45,739 bases of DNA, from positions 1-45,739 of the forward strand of contig JBJHBG010000026.1 in assembly GCA_050485385.1 (NCBI GenBank). The letters are read 5' to 3'. The position numbers and the translations under genes are program-made. Under the pieces are notes generated by a model. That model made no database searches. It saw nothing but the letters and a program-made list of their open reading frames with translations, and was not told the origin of the DNA. Source of the DNA: RECO01 sp050485385 (GTDB lineage Bacteria; Pseudomonadota; Alphaproteobacteria; Geminicoccales; Geminicoccaceae). Below are positions 8,278 to 15,784 of this stretch, piece by piece. Position 1 is the first letter of the stretch. Every line of letters begins with the position of its first letter.

Positions 8278-9447
8278 TTGCGCATCGTTGCCGTCCACGA
8301 GCGGGCCGTCCCGATCCGCTCGGAAATCGCCAACGCCTATATCGACTTCACCAAGATGGACGCGAGCGTGGTCGCGGTCGTCACCGACCGGGTGCGCAAC
8401 GGCACGCCCGTGGTCGGCTACGGCTTCAACTCCAACGGCCGCTACGCGCCATCCTCGCTCCTGAAGGAGCGCTTCGTGCCGCGGCTGATGGAGGCCGACC
8501 CCAAGACACTGCTGGACGAAACCGGCGGCAATCTCGATCCGGCCAAGGTCTGGGGCGTGCTGATGAGCAACGAGAAGCCGGGCGGCCACGGCGAGCGCTC
8601 GGTGGCGGTCGGCGTGCTCGACATGGCGATCTGGGACATCGTCGCCAAGTGCGAGGGCGTGCCGCTCTGGCGCCTGCTGGCCGACCGCTACCGGAACGGC
8701 GCGGCCGACGCCAAGGTCTGGGTCTACGCCGCCGGCGGCTACTACCAGCCGGGCAAGGACGTCGCCGCCCTGGTCGCCGAGATGCAGGGCTATCTCGACC
8801 TCGGCTACCGCCACGTGAAGCTGAAGATCGGCGGCGCCTCGCTGGCCGAGGACATGGCCCGCATCGAGGCGGTGGTGCAGCTGGTGGGCGACGCCTCGCG
8901 GGTGCTGGTCGACGCCAACGGCCGCTTCGACCGCGCAACCGCCCTCGCCTACGCCCGCGAAATGGAGCCGCTTGGCCTCGGTTGGTACGAAGAGGCGGGC
9001 GATCCGCTCGACTACGACCTCCAGGCCGCACTCGGCTGCGCCTACGCGCCGCCCCTGGCCACGGGCGAGAATCTGTTCTCGATGCAGGACGCGCGGAATC
9101 TCGTCCGCTACGGGGGCATGCGGCCGGAGCGCGACTGGCTCCAGTTCGACTGCGCCCTTTCCTACGGCCTGGTCGAATACCTCCGTACGCTGGAGATGCT
9201 GGGCGAGCACGGCTGGTCGACCCGGCGGGTGGTGCCGCACGGCGGCCACCAGATGAGCCTGAACATCGCCGCCGGACTGCACCTCGGCGGCAACGAGAGC
9301 TATCCTGGCGTGTTCCAGCCCTTCGGCGGCTTCGCCGACCACATCCGCGTCGAGGACGGCTACGTCGGCCTGCCGGAGAGCCCGGGCGTCGGCTTCGAGA
9401 CCAAGGCCGAACTCTACCGTGTGATGCGCAACGTGGCGGGGATGTGA
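8278..9447 (+). CDS. tarD: D(-)-tartrate dehydratase (enolase superfamily)
   Basis: Dehydrates D-tartrate to oxaloacetate using Mg2+. The 389-residue protein matches Bradyrhizobium TarD over its length as I remember that sequence: RNAYIDFTKM-like start, VVGYGFNSNGRYA, EKPGGHGERSVAVG, YAAGGYYQPGK, RPERDWLQFDCALSYGL and HGGHQMSLNIAAGL. The catalytic set is complete: Lys183 in KLKIGG, metal ligands Asp212 (DANGRF), Glu238 (WYEE) and Glu264 (TGEN), and general acid His321. I recall the same residues one position later in TarD. TTG at 8278 is chosen because GGGGAG lies 7 nt upstream and the length then equals the family; GTG 8272 is too close to that site. A peroxiredoxin gene follows after one base. 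Confidence 0.93.
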   Translation: MRIVAVHERAVPIRSEIANAYIDFTKMDASVVAVVTDRVRNGTPVVGYGFNSNGRYAPSSLLKERFVPRLMEADPKTLLDETGGNLDPAKVWGVLMSNEKPGGHGERSVAVGVLDMAIWDIVAKCEGVPLWRLLADRYRNGAADAKVWVYAAGGYYQPGKDVAALVAEMQGYLDLGYRHVKLKIGGASLAEDMARIEAVVQLVGDASRVLVDANGRFDRATALAYAREMEPLGLGWYEEAGDPLDYDLQAALGCAYAPPLATGENLFSMQDARNLVRYGGMRPERDWLQFDCALSYGLVEYLRTLEMLGEHGWSTRRVVPHGGHQMSLNIAAGLHLGGNESYPGVFQPFGGFADHIRVEDGYVGLPESPGVGFETKAELYRVMRNVAGM

Positions 9448-9448
9448 G

Positions 9449-10003
9449 ATGAGCACACCGGACTGGTCGATGCTACCCGTGCCGAAGGACGACGGCGCGG
9501 CAGCCCACCTCGCCGGCATGACGTTGCCGGCCCTGTCCCTGCCCGCGACCTCCGGCGAGACCGTCGATCTCGCCGCGCTGGACGGGCTCGCCGTGCTCTA
9601 CGTCTATCCCATGACCGCCGAACCGGATGCGCCGCCACCGGACGACTGGGACCAGATCCCCGGCGCGCGCGGCTGCACGCCGCAGTCCTGCGCCTTCCGG
9701 GATCACGCGGCGGAGCTGCGCACCTTGGGCGTGCGCCACCTCTTCGGCATCTCGGCCCAGACACCTGCGGCCCAGGCCGAGGCCAAGGCGCGCCTGCACC
9801 TGCCGTTCGACCTCCTGTCCGACGAGGCCGGAGCGTTGCGCGCGGCACTGGCCCTGCCGAGCTTCGAAGCGGGCGGCCGTACACTCCTGAAGCGCCTCAC
9901 GCTCGTCGCCGAGGCCGGACGCATCGCCGAGGTGTTCTATCCGGTGTTCCCACCCGACCGAAACGCCCTGGAGGTCGTCGAACGGCTCGCGCGTCGCATC
10001 TGA
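9449..10003 (+). CDS. Peroxiredoxin, BCP/AhpC-TSA-like
   Basis: A 184-residue thioredoxin-fold peroxidase. The sequence GARGCTPQSCAFRD has Cys76 (peroxidatic) and Cys81 five residues later, the spacing of bacterioferritin-comigratory-protein peroxiredoxins. The usual fold elements surround it: MTLPALSLPATSGETVDLAA, then LFGISAQTPAAQAEA and LPFDLLSDEAG. The segment before the Cys is unusually long and proline-rich (AEPDAPPPDDWDQIPG). It starts one base after the tarD stop (TGA-G-ATG), so the two are coupled. A link between tartrate breakdown and peroxide removal is not obvious; it may simply protect the iron-sulfur or reductive steps of the pathway. Confidence 0.9.
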   Translation: MSTPDWSMLPVPKDDGAAAHLAGMTLPALSLPATSGETVDLAALDGLAVLYVYPMTAEPDAPPPDDWDQIPGARGCTPQSCAFRDHAAELRTLGVRHLFGISAQTPAAQAEAKARLHLPFDLLSDEAGALRAALALPSFEAGGRTLLKRLTLVAEAGRIAEVFYPVFPPDRNALEVVERLARRI

Positions 10004-10010
10004 AGCGGGC

Positions 10011-10140
10011 GCAGCAGCGGGCTTTTGGCTCCCTACACCCCCAGCCGCCGGCATGCGTCGGGGGCGCGGTGGACCGAAAGGCCCCGCTGCTGCCACCAAG
10101 TTCGCAACCTCGATCAAGCGGCCGGGGCTAAGGGTTGCGA
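10011..10140 (+). promoter_or_regulatory. Structured leader of the AraC-GyrI gene (two nested/serial inverted repeats)
   Basis: Between the peroxiredoxin stop (10003) and the AraC-GyrI start (10157) lie two inverted repeats. First, GCAGCAGCGGG (10011-10021) pairs perfectly with CCCGCTGCTGC (10083-10093), extendable by CTTT/AAAG with a bulge, and encloses an inner CCCCC/GGGGG pairing. Second, TCGCAACC (10102-10109) pairs with GGTTGCGA (10133-10140), 31 bp centre to centre. The ribosome-binding site CTGGAGG follows at 10144-10150. It could be a terminator plus operator, an attenuator or a structured RNA. Confidence 0.5.
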
Positions 10141-10156
10141 GACCTGGAGGACGCCG

Positions 10157-11038
10157 ATGCCCCGAGCCACCACCCGCCTCGACCATGCCGGCCGCATCGC
10201 GCGGGTGGCGGACCACATCGCCGACCACCTCGACGCACCGCTCGATCTGGAGCGGCTGGCCGGCGTCGCCTGCTTCTCGCCCTACCACTTCCACCGCATC
10301 TATCGGCTGACCATGGGCGAGACGCCCGACCAGACGGTGCGCCGGCTGCGGCTGCATCGCGCGGCGGTCGACCTCGGTCGCGGTGCGGGCGATCTTTCGG
10401 CGGTGGCAAGGCGCGCCGGCTACGGCTCGGCCGAGGCGTTCTCCAGGGCCTTCGCCCAGGCCTATGGCCAACCGCCGTCCGCGTTCCGCGCCCGACGGGT
10501 GCCGGCGACGCGGCCGCCGGGACGCACGGAGATCCGAACCATGCACGACGTTACCATCCGCGATTTCGAGGGCGCCCGTCTCTGCGGACTGCCGCACCGG
10601 GGCGACTACAACGCCATCGGCAGCACTTTCGACCGTCTGGTCGCCCTCGCCGGCCCGCAGGGCCTGCTCGGCGCCGGCACGCGCTGCTTCGGCATCTACT
10701 ACGACGACCCGGAGACGACGCCCGTCGCCGAACGCCGGGCCTTCGCCGGGCTCACCCTGCCGTCCGGCCACGCGGGCGGCGAGGGTCTGGAGGTGGTCGA
10801 CCTCGGCGCCGGTCCGGTCGCCGTCCTTCTGCACAAGGGGCCGTACGCCGACCTCGAGGGCGCCTATCGCTACCTCTACGGCACCTGGCTGCCGGGCAGC
10901 GGGCACGAGCCGGACGACCGGCCGTCGTTCGAGGAATACCTCAACGACCCGAAGGCCCTGCCGGCGAGCGAATGGCTCACCGCCGTCTGCCTGCCCTTGG
11001 CGCGGGCTACGGCACCAACGGCCAGACCAGCGGGATGA
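10157..11038 (+). CDS. AraC-family regulator fused to GyrI-like effector-binding domain
   Basis: A 293-residue protein. The N-terminal ~110 residues are an AraC double HTH (LDLERLAGVACFSPYHFHRI and LSAVARRAGYGSAEAFSRAF, then GQPPSAFR). From about residue 130 onward is a GyrI-like/AraC effector-binding domain (VTIRDFEGARLCGLPHRGDY, CFGIYYDDPETTP, PVAVLLHKGPYADLEGAY, SGHEPDDRPSFEEYLNDP). This DNA-binding-first order is that of Rob/SoxS-like drug-sensing regulators that bind cationic or lipophilic molecules. ATG 10157 has CTGGAGG 6 nt upstream. The last 32 bases overlap the 3' end of the convergent transporter gene, so the two mRNAs are complementary at their ends. Confidence 0.9.
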   Translation: MPRATTRLDHAGRIARVADHIADHLDAPLDLERLAGVACFSPYHFHRIYRLTMGETPDQTVRRLRLHRAAVDLGRGAGDLSAVARRAGYGSAEAFSRAFAQAYGQPPSAFRARRVPATRPPGRTEIRTMHDVTIRDFEGARLCGLPHRGDYNAIGSTFDRLVALAGPQGLLGAGTRCFGIYYDDPETTPVAERRAFAGLTLPSGHAGGEGLEVVDLGAGPVAVLLHKGPYADLEGAYRYLYGTWLPGSGHEPDDRPSFEEYLNDPKALPASEWLTAVCLPLARATAPTARPAG

Positions 11039-12779
11039 CGAGGACGGTGGTGACGCCGGCGACGAGGTTCATCGGCACGCCGATCTTGAGGAAGTCGACG
11101 AAGCGGTAGCCGCCGGGGCCGTAGACCAGGGTGTTGGTCTGGTAGCCGATCGGCGTGGCGAAGCTGGCGCTGGCGCCGATCATCACCGCCACCACGAACG
11201 GCCGCGGGTCGAAGCCGAGGGTCAAGGCGACCCCGATCACCACGGGCGTGACCACCACCGCGACGGCGTTGTTGGTCACGACCTCGGTCAGCGCCGAGGT
11301 GAGCAGGTAGGCGAGCGCCAGCACCAGCAGCGGCGAGAGGTCGAGGAGCAGGGGTTGGACGCCGTCGACGATGAGGGCAACGGCCCCGGTCGTCTCCAGG
11401 CTGCGGCCGACGGCGAGCATGCCGAGGATCAAGATCAGGATGCGCCAGTCGACGGCGGCGAACGCCTCCTCGGCGTCGACGCAGCGGGTGAGCAGCACGA
11501 CGGCCACGCCGATCACCGCGAGGCTGACGATGGGCAGCACCTCGAGGCTGGCGAGCAGCACCACGCCGAGCATCGTCAGCCCGGCGATCCAGGCCTTGTC
11601 GCGACGATAGGGGCGCTCGCTCGGTGCGGTGAGGTTGACCAGCCCCATGTCCTCGGCGAAGCGGCGCAGGTCCTCGGGCGAGCCCTCGATGAGGAACGTG
11701 TCGCCGGCTTCGGGCACGACGTCGGCAATCCGGCTTCGCAGGTTCTCGCCGTGACGGTGGACCGCCAGCACGTAGAGGCCGTAGCGCCGGCGCAGGCGCA
11801 GCTGGCGGAGCGGCCGGCCGATCAGGCGGCTGCGCGGCGCGACCAAGGCCTCGATCACCATGGCCGGACGCTCGCCCACCGGCGACAGGCCGCCGACGAG
11901 CAGGCCGTCCGCCACCTTCAGCCCCAGGATCTCGCCGACGCTCGACTGCAGCACGATCCGGTCGCGCACCTCGAGGGTCAACTCGGCAAGGTCGGCCCGC
12001 CTGGAGTAGTCGTCGCGCACGACGTCGATCACCGAAAGGTCGCGACCGCGGAACGCGTCGATCTGGTCCAGCCGCTTGCCGATCAGGGGCGAGCCCTCGT
12101 TGACCAGCGCTTCCGTCAGAAAGAGCGAATGGCCCTTGTCCTGCAACAGACCCGCCAAAGTGGACCGGTCAGGCAGGAGCCAGGGCCCCAGCACCATCAA
12201 GTAGAGCCCGCAGGCCGCCGCCACGGCGAGCCCGACCGCCGAAATCTCGAACAGGTGGAACGGCGCCAGCCCGTGCGCTTGCGCCACGCCGTCGACCAGC
12301 AGGTTGGTCGACGTACCGATCAGCGTGCAGGTGCCGCCGAGGATGGCGGCGTAGGACAGAGGGATCAGATAGCGCGACGACGATTGGCCGAGTTCGGCGG
12401 CGAGCGCGATCACCAGCGGGATCATGACCATGACCACCGGGGTGTTGTTGACGAAGGCCGACGCGGCCATGGCCAGCACGAGCAACAGCGGCAGCATCAG
12501 CGCCGAGCGATGCCGCGCACCCGTGCGAACGAGACGCATCAGCCGGTTCAACAGGCCGGTGCGGACGAGGGCGCCGCTGAGCACGAACATGGCGGCGATG
12601 GTCGCCGGCGCGCTGTTGGCGAACACCGCCAGCATGTCCTCGGTCCGCAACAACCCGAGCACGATCAGCGTCGCCGTGCCGCCGACCGCCACCACCTCCG
12701 GCGGATAGCGCTCGGTCATGAAGGCGCCGAACATCAGGGCGACGACCAAAAGGGCCAGAAGCGGAGCGATCAGGTCCAT
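11007..12779 (-). CDS. DASS/SLC13-family transporter with two TrkA-C domains
   Basis: A 590-residue inner-membrane carrier. Residues 1-205 form the first membrane half with NNTPVVMVMIP and GTCTLIGTSTNLLVDG, the SLC13 sodium/substrate signature. About 215-385 are two cytosolic RCK_C/TrkA-C domains (DRIVLQSSVGEILGL; LIGRPLRQLRLRRRYGLYVL; AGDTFLIEGSPEDLRRF). About 395-590 are the second membrane half, with its own TNNAVAVVVTPVVIG and ASASFATPIGYQTNTLVYGP. Relatives carry sulfate, dicarboxylates or citrate. The substrate is unknown; given tarD nearby a dicarboxylate would fit, but that is a guess. It is convergent with the AraC-GyrI gene and overlaps it by 32 bases. Confidence 0.92.
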   Translation of the reverse strand: MDLIAPLLALLVVALMFGAFMTERYPPEVVAVGGTATLIVLGLLRTEDMLAVFANSAPATIAAMFVLSGALVRTGLLNRLMRLVRTGARHRSALMLPLLLVLAMAASAFVNNTPVVMVMIPLVIALAAELGQSSSRYLIPLSYAAILGGTCTLIGTSTNLLVDGVAQAHGLAPFHLFEISAVGLAVAAACGLYLMVLGPWLLPDRSTLAGLLQDKGHSLFLTEALVNEGSPLIGKRLDQIDAFRGRDLSVIDVVRDDYSRRADLAELTLEVRDRIVLQSSVGEILGLKVADGLLVGGLSPVGERPAMVIEALVAPRSRLIGRPLRQLRLRRRYGLYVLAVHRHGENLRSRIADVVPEAGDTFLIEGSPEDLRRFAEDMGLVNLTAPSERPYRRDKAWIAGLTMLGVVLLASLEVLPIVSLAVIGVAVVLLTRCVDAEEAFAAVDWRILILILGMLAVGRSLETTGAVALIVDGVQPLLLDLSPLLVLALAYLLTSALTEVVTNNAVAVVVTPVVIGVALTLGFDPRPFVVAVMIGASASFATPIGYQTNTLVYGPGGYRFVDFLKIGVPMNLVAGVTTVLVIPLVWPLVP

Positions 12780-12900
12780 GGCGTGCGGGCCCGGCAGCGA
12801 CGTGGCGACACACTCGGGGCGAGCGGCCGAACGGACAACCCGAGCGCGATGCTAGGCTGCGGCTCGAGCAACGCAAAGGCGTTTGCGGGCGGCGAAACGG

Positions 12901-13191
12901 TCAGTCCCTGTGTGGGCGACCGACGTCGAACGGCCGCACGAGTCCCATCGGTACTGCCATGAAATAGCGGGTATAAGCGCAATTGTTACAGACCAGGATG
13001 ACCTGCGGATAGGACTCGCGCGGCGGTAACTGTCCATCGACGACGTGGACTTGGCCGTTGACGAGATGGTCGCCAATCATCCACTTGTTCGAGGCACAGA
13101 CCGGGCACTCGTGATTGCGACCTTTGGCTTGCAGCCACTGCACCACTTGGTTGCGGTCGTCCGGGGTGAGCCGACCATTGGCGTCGGGCAT
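12901..13191 (-). CDS. Small zinc-ribbon-like protein
   Basis: A 96-residue protein with two CxxC knuckles, ECPVCASNKWMIGDH near the middle and LVCNNCAYTRYFMA near the end, which would bind one zinc. The N terminus (TPDDRNQVVQWLQAKG) looks helical. I know similar small proteins of unknown role in bacteria and phages with the same CPxC...CNNC layout. It begins 12 bases after the stop of the M20 peptidase on the same strand, so it is probably in that transcript. The ribosome-binding site is weak. Confidence 0.78.
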   Translation of the reverse strand: MPDANGRLTPDDRNQVVQWLQAKGRNHECPVCASNKWMIGDHLVNGQVHVVDGQLPPRESYPQVILVCNNCAYTRYFMAVPMGLVRPFDVGRPHRD

Positions 13192-13202
13192 CGGCGCTCG
13201 GC

Positions 13203-14372
13203 TCAGGGTTGGAGACGAAGGACGGCGAGAGCCACGGCCTTGGCCCTGGGAACGAGGGTGTCCAGGTGGCAGACCTCGTCCGGCGTGTGCGCCTTCTCGC
13301 CGAAGGGGCCGGTGCCGCAGATGGTCGGCACGCCCAAGGCGCTGGTGAAGCCGCTGTCGGCCGAGCCGCCGGAGAAAACGGGCTTGGCGGCGAGATCGAG
13401 ATCGGCGCAGCCGGCCGCATAGTGTCCGAACAAGGCACGGTTCTCGGCCTTCTCCTCGACCGGCAGGAACACCCGCTGGCTCACCACGGTGGTGGTGGTC
13501 CCGTCGACGTGGGTCGTGGCGAGCGCCTTGGCGACGGCGTCCTTGGCCCACGCGTAGGCCGCGAGGGTGGGAAAGCGGACGTCGAAGCCGAAGCGGGCCG
13601 ATGGGGCGACGGTGTTCACCGCCTCGCCGCCCTCGATCGTGCCGACGTTGACGGTGATCCCGGCGTCGTAGTCGGTGAGCGCGTGCAAGGCGATCACCTT
13701 TTGCGCCAACTCCTCGATGGCGCTCCGCCCGACCTTGTGGTTGGCGCCGGAATGGGCGGGTACGCCCTCGATCTCGACCTCGGTGAACATCGCCCCGTTG
13801 CGGCTGGTGACGATGCCGCCCTCTGGCCGGCCGGGCTCGGCATTGAACACCGCGCGGGCCTCCCTCGCGGCCGCCTCGATCACCGGCCGGCCCTCGGGCG
13901 AGGCGATCTCCTCGTCGGCGGTATAGAGGGCGACGACGGGCAGGGGCGCTCCGCCATGCGCCTTCAAGGCCGCCATGACGAAGCTGTTGAGCACCAGTCC
14001 TGCCTTCATGTCGGCCACACCCGGCCCGTAGGCCTTCGTCCCCTCGATGCGGAACGGCCGCCGCGCCGCCTCACCCTTGGGAAAGACGGTGTCGCGATGG
14101 CCCATGAGCAGGACGTGGCCGGGCTCGTTGCGACCGCTCTCGGCCGGCAGGCGCGCGGTCAAGCTGTCGCCCATCGCCCGGCCGGGAACCGCCTCGACGT
14201 CCACCCCGGCCTCGGCCAGATGCGCCTTCAAGACCTCGCCCACCGCGTCCACGCCGGCCTTGTCGTAGGAGCCGCTGTCGAGATCGACGATCCGCCGCAA
14301 CAGGTCGATCATGTTCGCTTCGTTGGCCTCGAGCCAAGCGAGCACCTTGGCTTCCTTGGGCGACAGGGTCAT
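13203..14372 (-). CDS. M20-family peptidase, CPG2 (glutamate carboxypeptidase)-like
   Basis: A 389-residue zinc exopeptidase. Active-site residues are in place: GHRDTVFPKG (His92, Asp94), GPGVADMKAG (bridging Asp121), TADEEIASPEG (Glu154-155), FNAEPGRP, and a C-terminal GEKAHTPDEVCHLD with the last His. VEIEGVPAHSGANHKVGRSA marks the lid/dimerisation domain. The motif order matches carboxypeptidase G2, which removes C-terminal glutamate from folates and peptides; exact specificity is not certain. ATG 14372 has TGGAGA 7 nt upstream. There is no signal peptide. It lies between an AhpD-like gene and a small zinc protein, all on the minus strand. Confidence 0.9.
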   Translation of the reverse strand: MTLSPKEAKVLAWLEANEANMIDLLRRIVDLDSGSYDKAGVDAVGEVLKAHLAEAGVDVEAVPGRAMGDSLTARLPAESGRNEPGHVLLMGHRDTVFPKGEAARRPFRIEGTKAYGPGVADMKAGLVLNSFVMAALKAHGGAPLPVVALYTADEEIASPEGRPVIEAAAREARAVFNAEPGRPEGGIVTSRNGAMFTEVEIEGVPAHSGANHKVGRSAIEELAQKVIALHALTDYDAGITVNVGTIEGGEAVNTVAPSARFGFDVRFPTLAAYAWAKDAVAKALATTHVDGTTTTVVSQRVFLPVEEKAENRALFGHYAAGCADLDLAAKPVFSGGSADSGFTSALGVPTICGTGPFGEKAHTPDEVCHLDTLVPRAKAVALAVLRLQP

Positions 14373-14394
14373 CGGCGGTCTCCAGCGGCGGCGG

Positions 14395-14799
14395 TCAGGA
14401 AGCGGTTTCGTCGAAGGCCGGATCGACCGGCACGCCGAGCGCGTTGACGAGACCGTTGGTGCGCTGCGCCATGGCAATCACCTGGAGCAGTTCCTGGTGC
14501 TGGGCGGGGGTCATGCCCTTCGCCTTGGCCGCGGCGGTGTGCGAGTGGATGCAGTAACCGCAGGAGTTCGCCACCGACACGGCGACGTAGATCAGCTCTT
14601 TGGTGAGCGGGTCCAAGGCACCCGCCGCCATGGTTTGCTTCAGGTCAGCCCAGAGCGTCTCCAGCGTGTCCGGATGGTTGGCGAGTGCGCGCCAGAACGC
14701 GTTCACATCGTCGGTACCGCGCGTTCGACGGATGTCGTCGAACACCGCAGCCGCCCGCGGCTCCAGGTCCTCGTCCCGCAACAGCTTGACCGTGCCCAT
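14395..14799 (-). CDS. AhpD/carboxymuconolactone-decarboxylase-family protein
   Basis: A 134-residue all-helical protein of the CMD family. The redox motif is SCGYCIHSH (CxxC followed by His three residues later), as in AhpD-like alkylhydroperoxidases, within ELIYVAVSVANSCGYC. This suggests peroxide or thiol redox chemistry rather than true decarboxylation. ATG 14799 has GGGAG 7 nt upstream. It lies 22 bp upstream of the M20 peptidase and is divergent from the YihU-like reductase across 112 bp. Confidence 0.9.
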   Translation of the reverse strand: MGTVKLLRDEDLEPRAAAVFDDIRRTRGTDDVNAFWRALANHPDTLETLWADLKQTMAAGALDPLTKELIYVAVSVANSCGYCIHSHTAAAKAKGMTPAQHQELLQVIAMAQRTNGLVNALGVPVDPAFDETAS

Positions 14800-14911
14800 G
14801 CCCTGCTCCCAAGCAACCGGCCGGACGCTAGCACGAAAAAGGCGGCGGCAGCACTCCCCTGGCCGTCGGCGTCGTGCCAGGATGACCGCCAACCAGGGAG
14901 GACCACGGACC

Positions 14912-15784
14912 ATGCAGAAGATCGGTTTCGTCGGGCTCGGCCGCATGGGTCGGCCGATGGCGGGGCATCTTGCCGCCAAAGGCTTCGAGGTGCGGGGCTA
15001 CGACGCCAATCCGAACGCGGCGCAGGGCCTGCGCACCGCGGACAGCGTCGCCGAAGCCGTGGCCGGCGCCGATGCGGTCCTCACCATGCTGCCCGGCCCG
15101 GCCGACGTGCGGGGCGTGGTGACCGAGGGCGTGCTGCCGAACGCCGCGCCGGGTGCCCTGGTGGTCGACATGAGCACCATCGACCCAGCCACGACCGACG
15201 CGCTCGCCGAGGCCTGTACGGCACGCGGTCTCGGCTTCGTCGATGCGCCGGTGGGGCGTACCGCCGCGCACGCCGACAAGGGCGAGTGCCTGTTCATGGT
15301 GGGGGCGGAGCCGGACCAACTGGAGCGGTTGCGGCCGGTGCTGGAGGCCATGGGGACGACCGTGATCCATTGCGGCAAGGCCGGCACCGGCATCCGCACC
15401 AAACTGGTCAACAACCTGCTCGCCATCTCGCTCGCGCAGCTCAATGCGGAGGTGCTCGCCTTGGCCGAGCGCTACGGGCTCGACCTCCAAACCACCTTGA
15501 AGGTGCTGACCGGCACGACCGCCACCAACGGCCACCTCACCGCCAACTTCCCCAACAAGGTGCTGAAGGGCGACACCGCGCCGGGCTTCTCGATCGACCT
15601 CGCCCACAAGGACCTGAGCCTCGCCCTCGACAGCGCCAACGCACTGGAGGTGCCGCTGGCGATGGGAGCGGCCGCCCGCGAGTGCCTGTCGCTGGCGCGC
15701 GCCGACGGACGCGGGGGGTCGGACTTCTCGGCGCTGCTCGACCATTGGTGCGCCCGCGCCGGCGTTGCGAGCCCGCGGCTTTGA
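14912..15784 (+). CDS. YihU-like beta-hydroxyacid dehydrogenase (candidate sulfolactaldehyde reductase)
   Basis: A 290-residue NAD(P) enzyme of the 3-hydroxyisobutyrate dehydrogenase superfamily. It has GLGRMGRPMAGHL (8-20) for the nucleotide and catalytic Lys164 in RTKLVNN. Several blocks match Escherichia coli YihU rather than HIBADH or GarR: VDAPVGRTAAHADKG (family members usually have VSGG there), GIRTKLVNNLLAISLAQLNA, TGTTATNGHLTANFPNKVL, SIDLAHKDLSLALDSAN and ARADGRGGSDFSALL. YihU reduces 3-sulfolactaldehyde to dihydroxypropanesulfonate. ATG 14912 follows AGGGAGGA. Its TGA overlaps the TTG of the PdxA-like gene (TTGA). The other sulfoquinovose genes are not nearby, so the substrate could be another small hydroxy-aldehyde. 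Confidence 0.83.
   Translation: MQKIGFVGLGRMGRPMAGHLAAKGFEVRGYDANPNAAQGLRTADSVAEAVAGADAVLTMLPGPADVRGVVTEGVLPNAAPGALVVDMSTIDPATTDALAEACTARGLGFVDAPVGRTAAHADKGECLFMVGAEPDQLERLRPVLEAMGTTVIHCGKAGTGIRTKLVNNLLAISLAQLNAEVLALAERYGLDLQTTLKVLTGTTATNGHLTANFPNKVLKGDTAPGFSIDLAHKDLSLALDSANALEVPLAMGAAARECLSLARADGRGGSDFSALLDHWCARAGVASPRL

Noticed and set aside
10383..12962. 859-codon open frame on the plus strand
   Set aside because: It runs through the AraC-GyrI gene out of frame and then antisense to the transporter; the His/Gln/Asp-rich composition is that of an antisense shadow.
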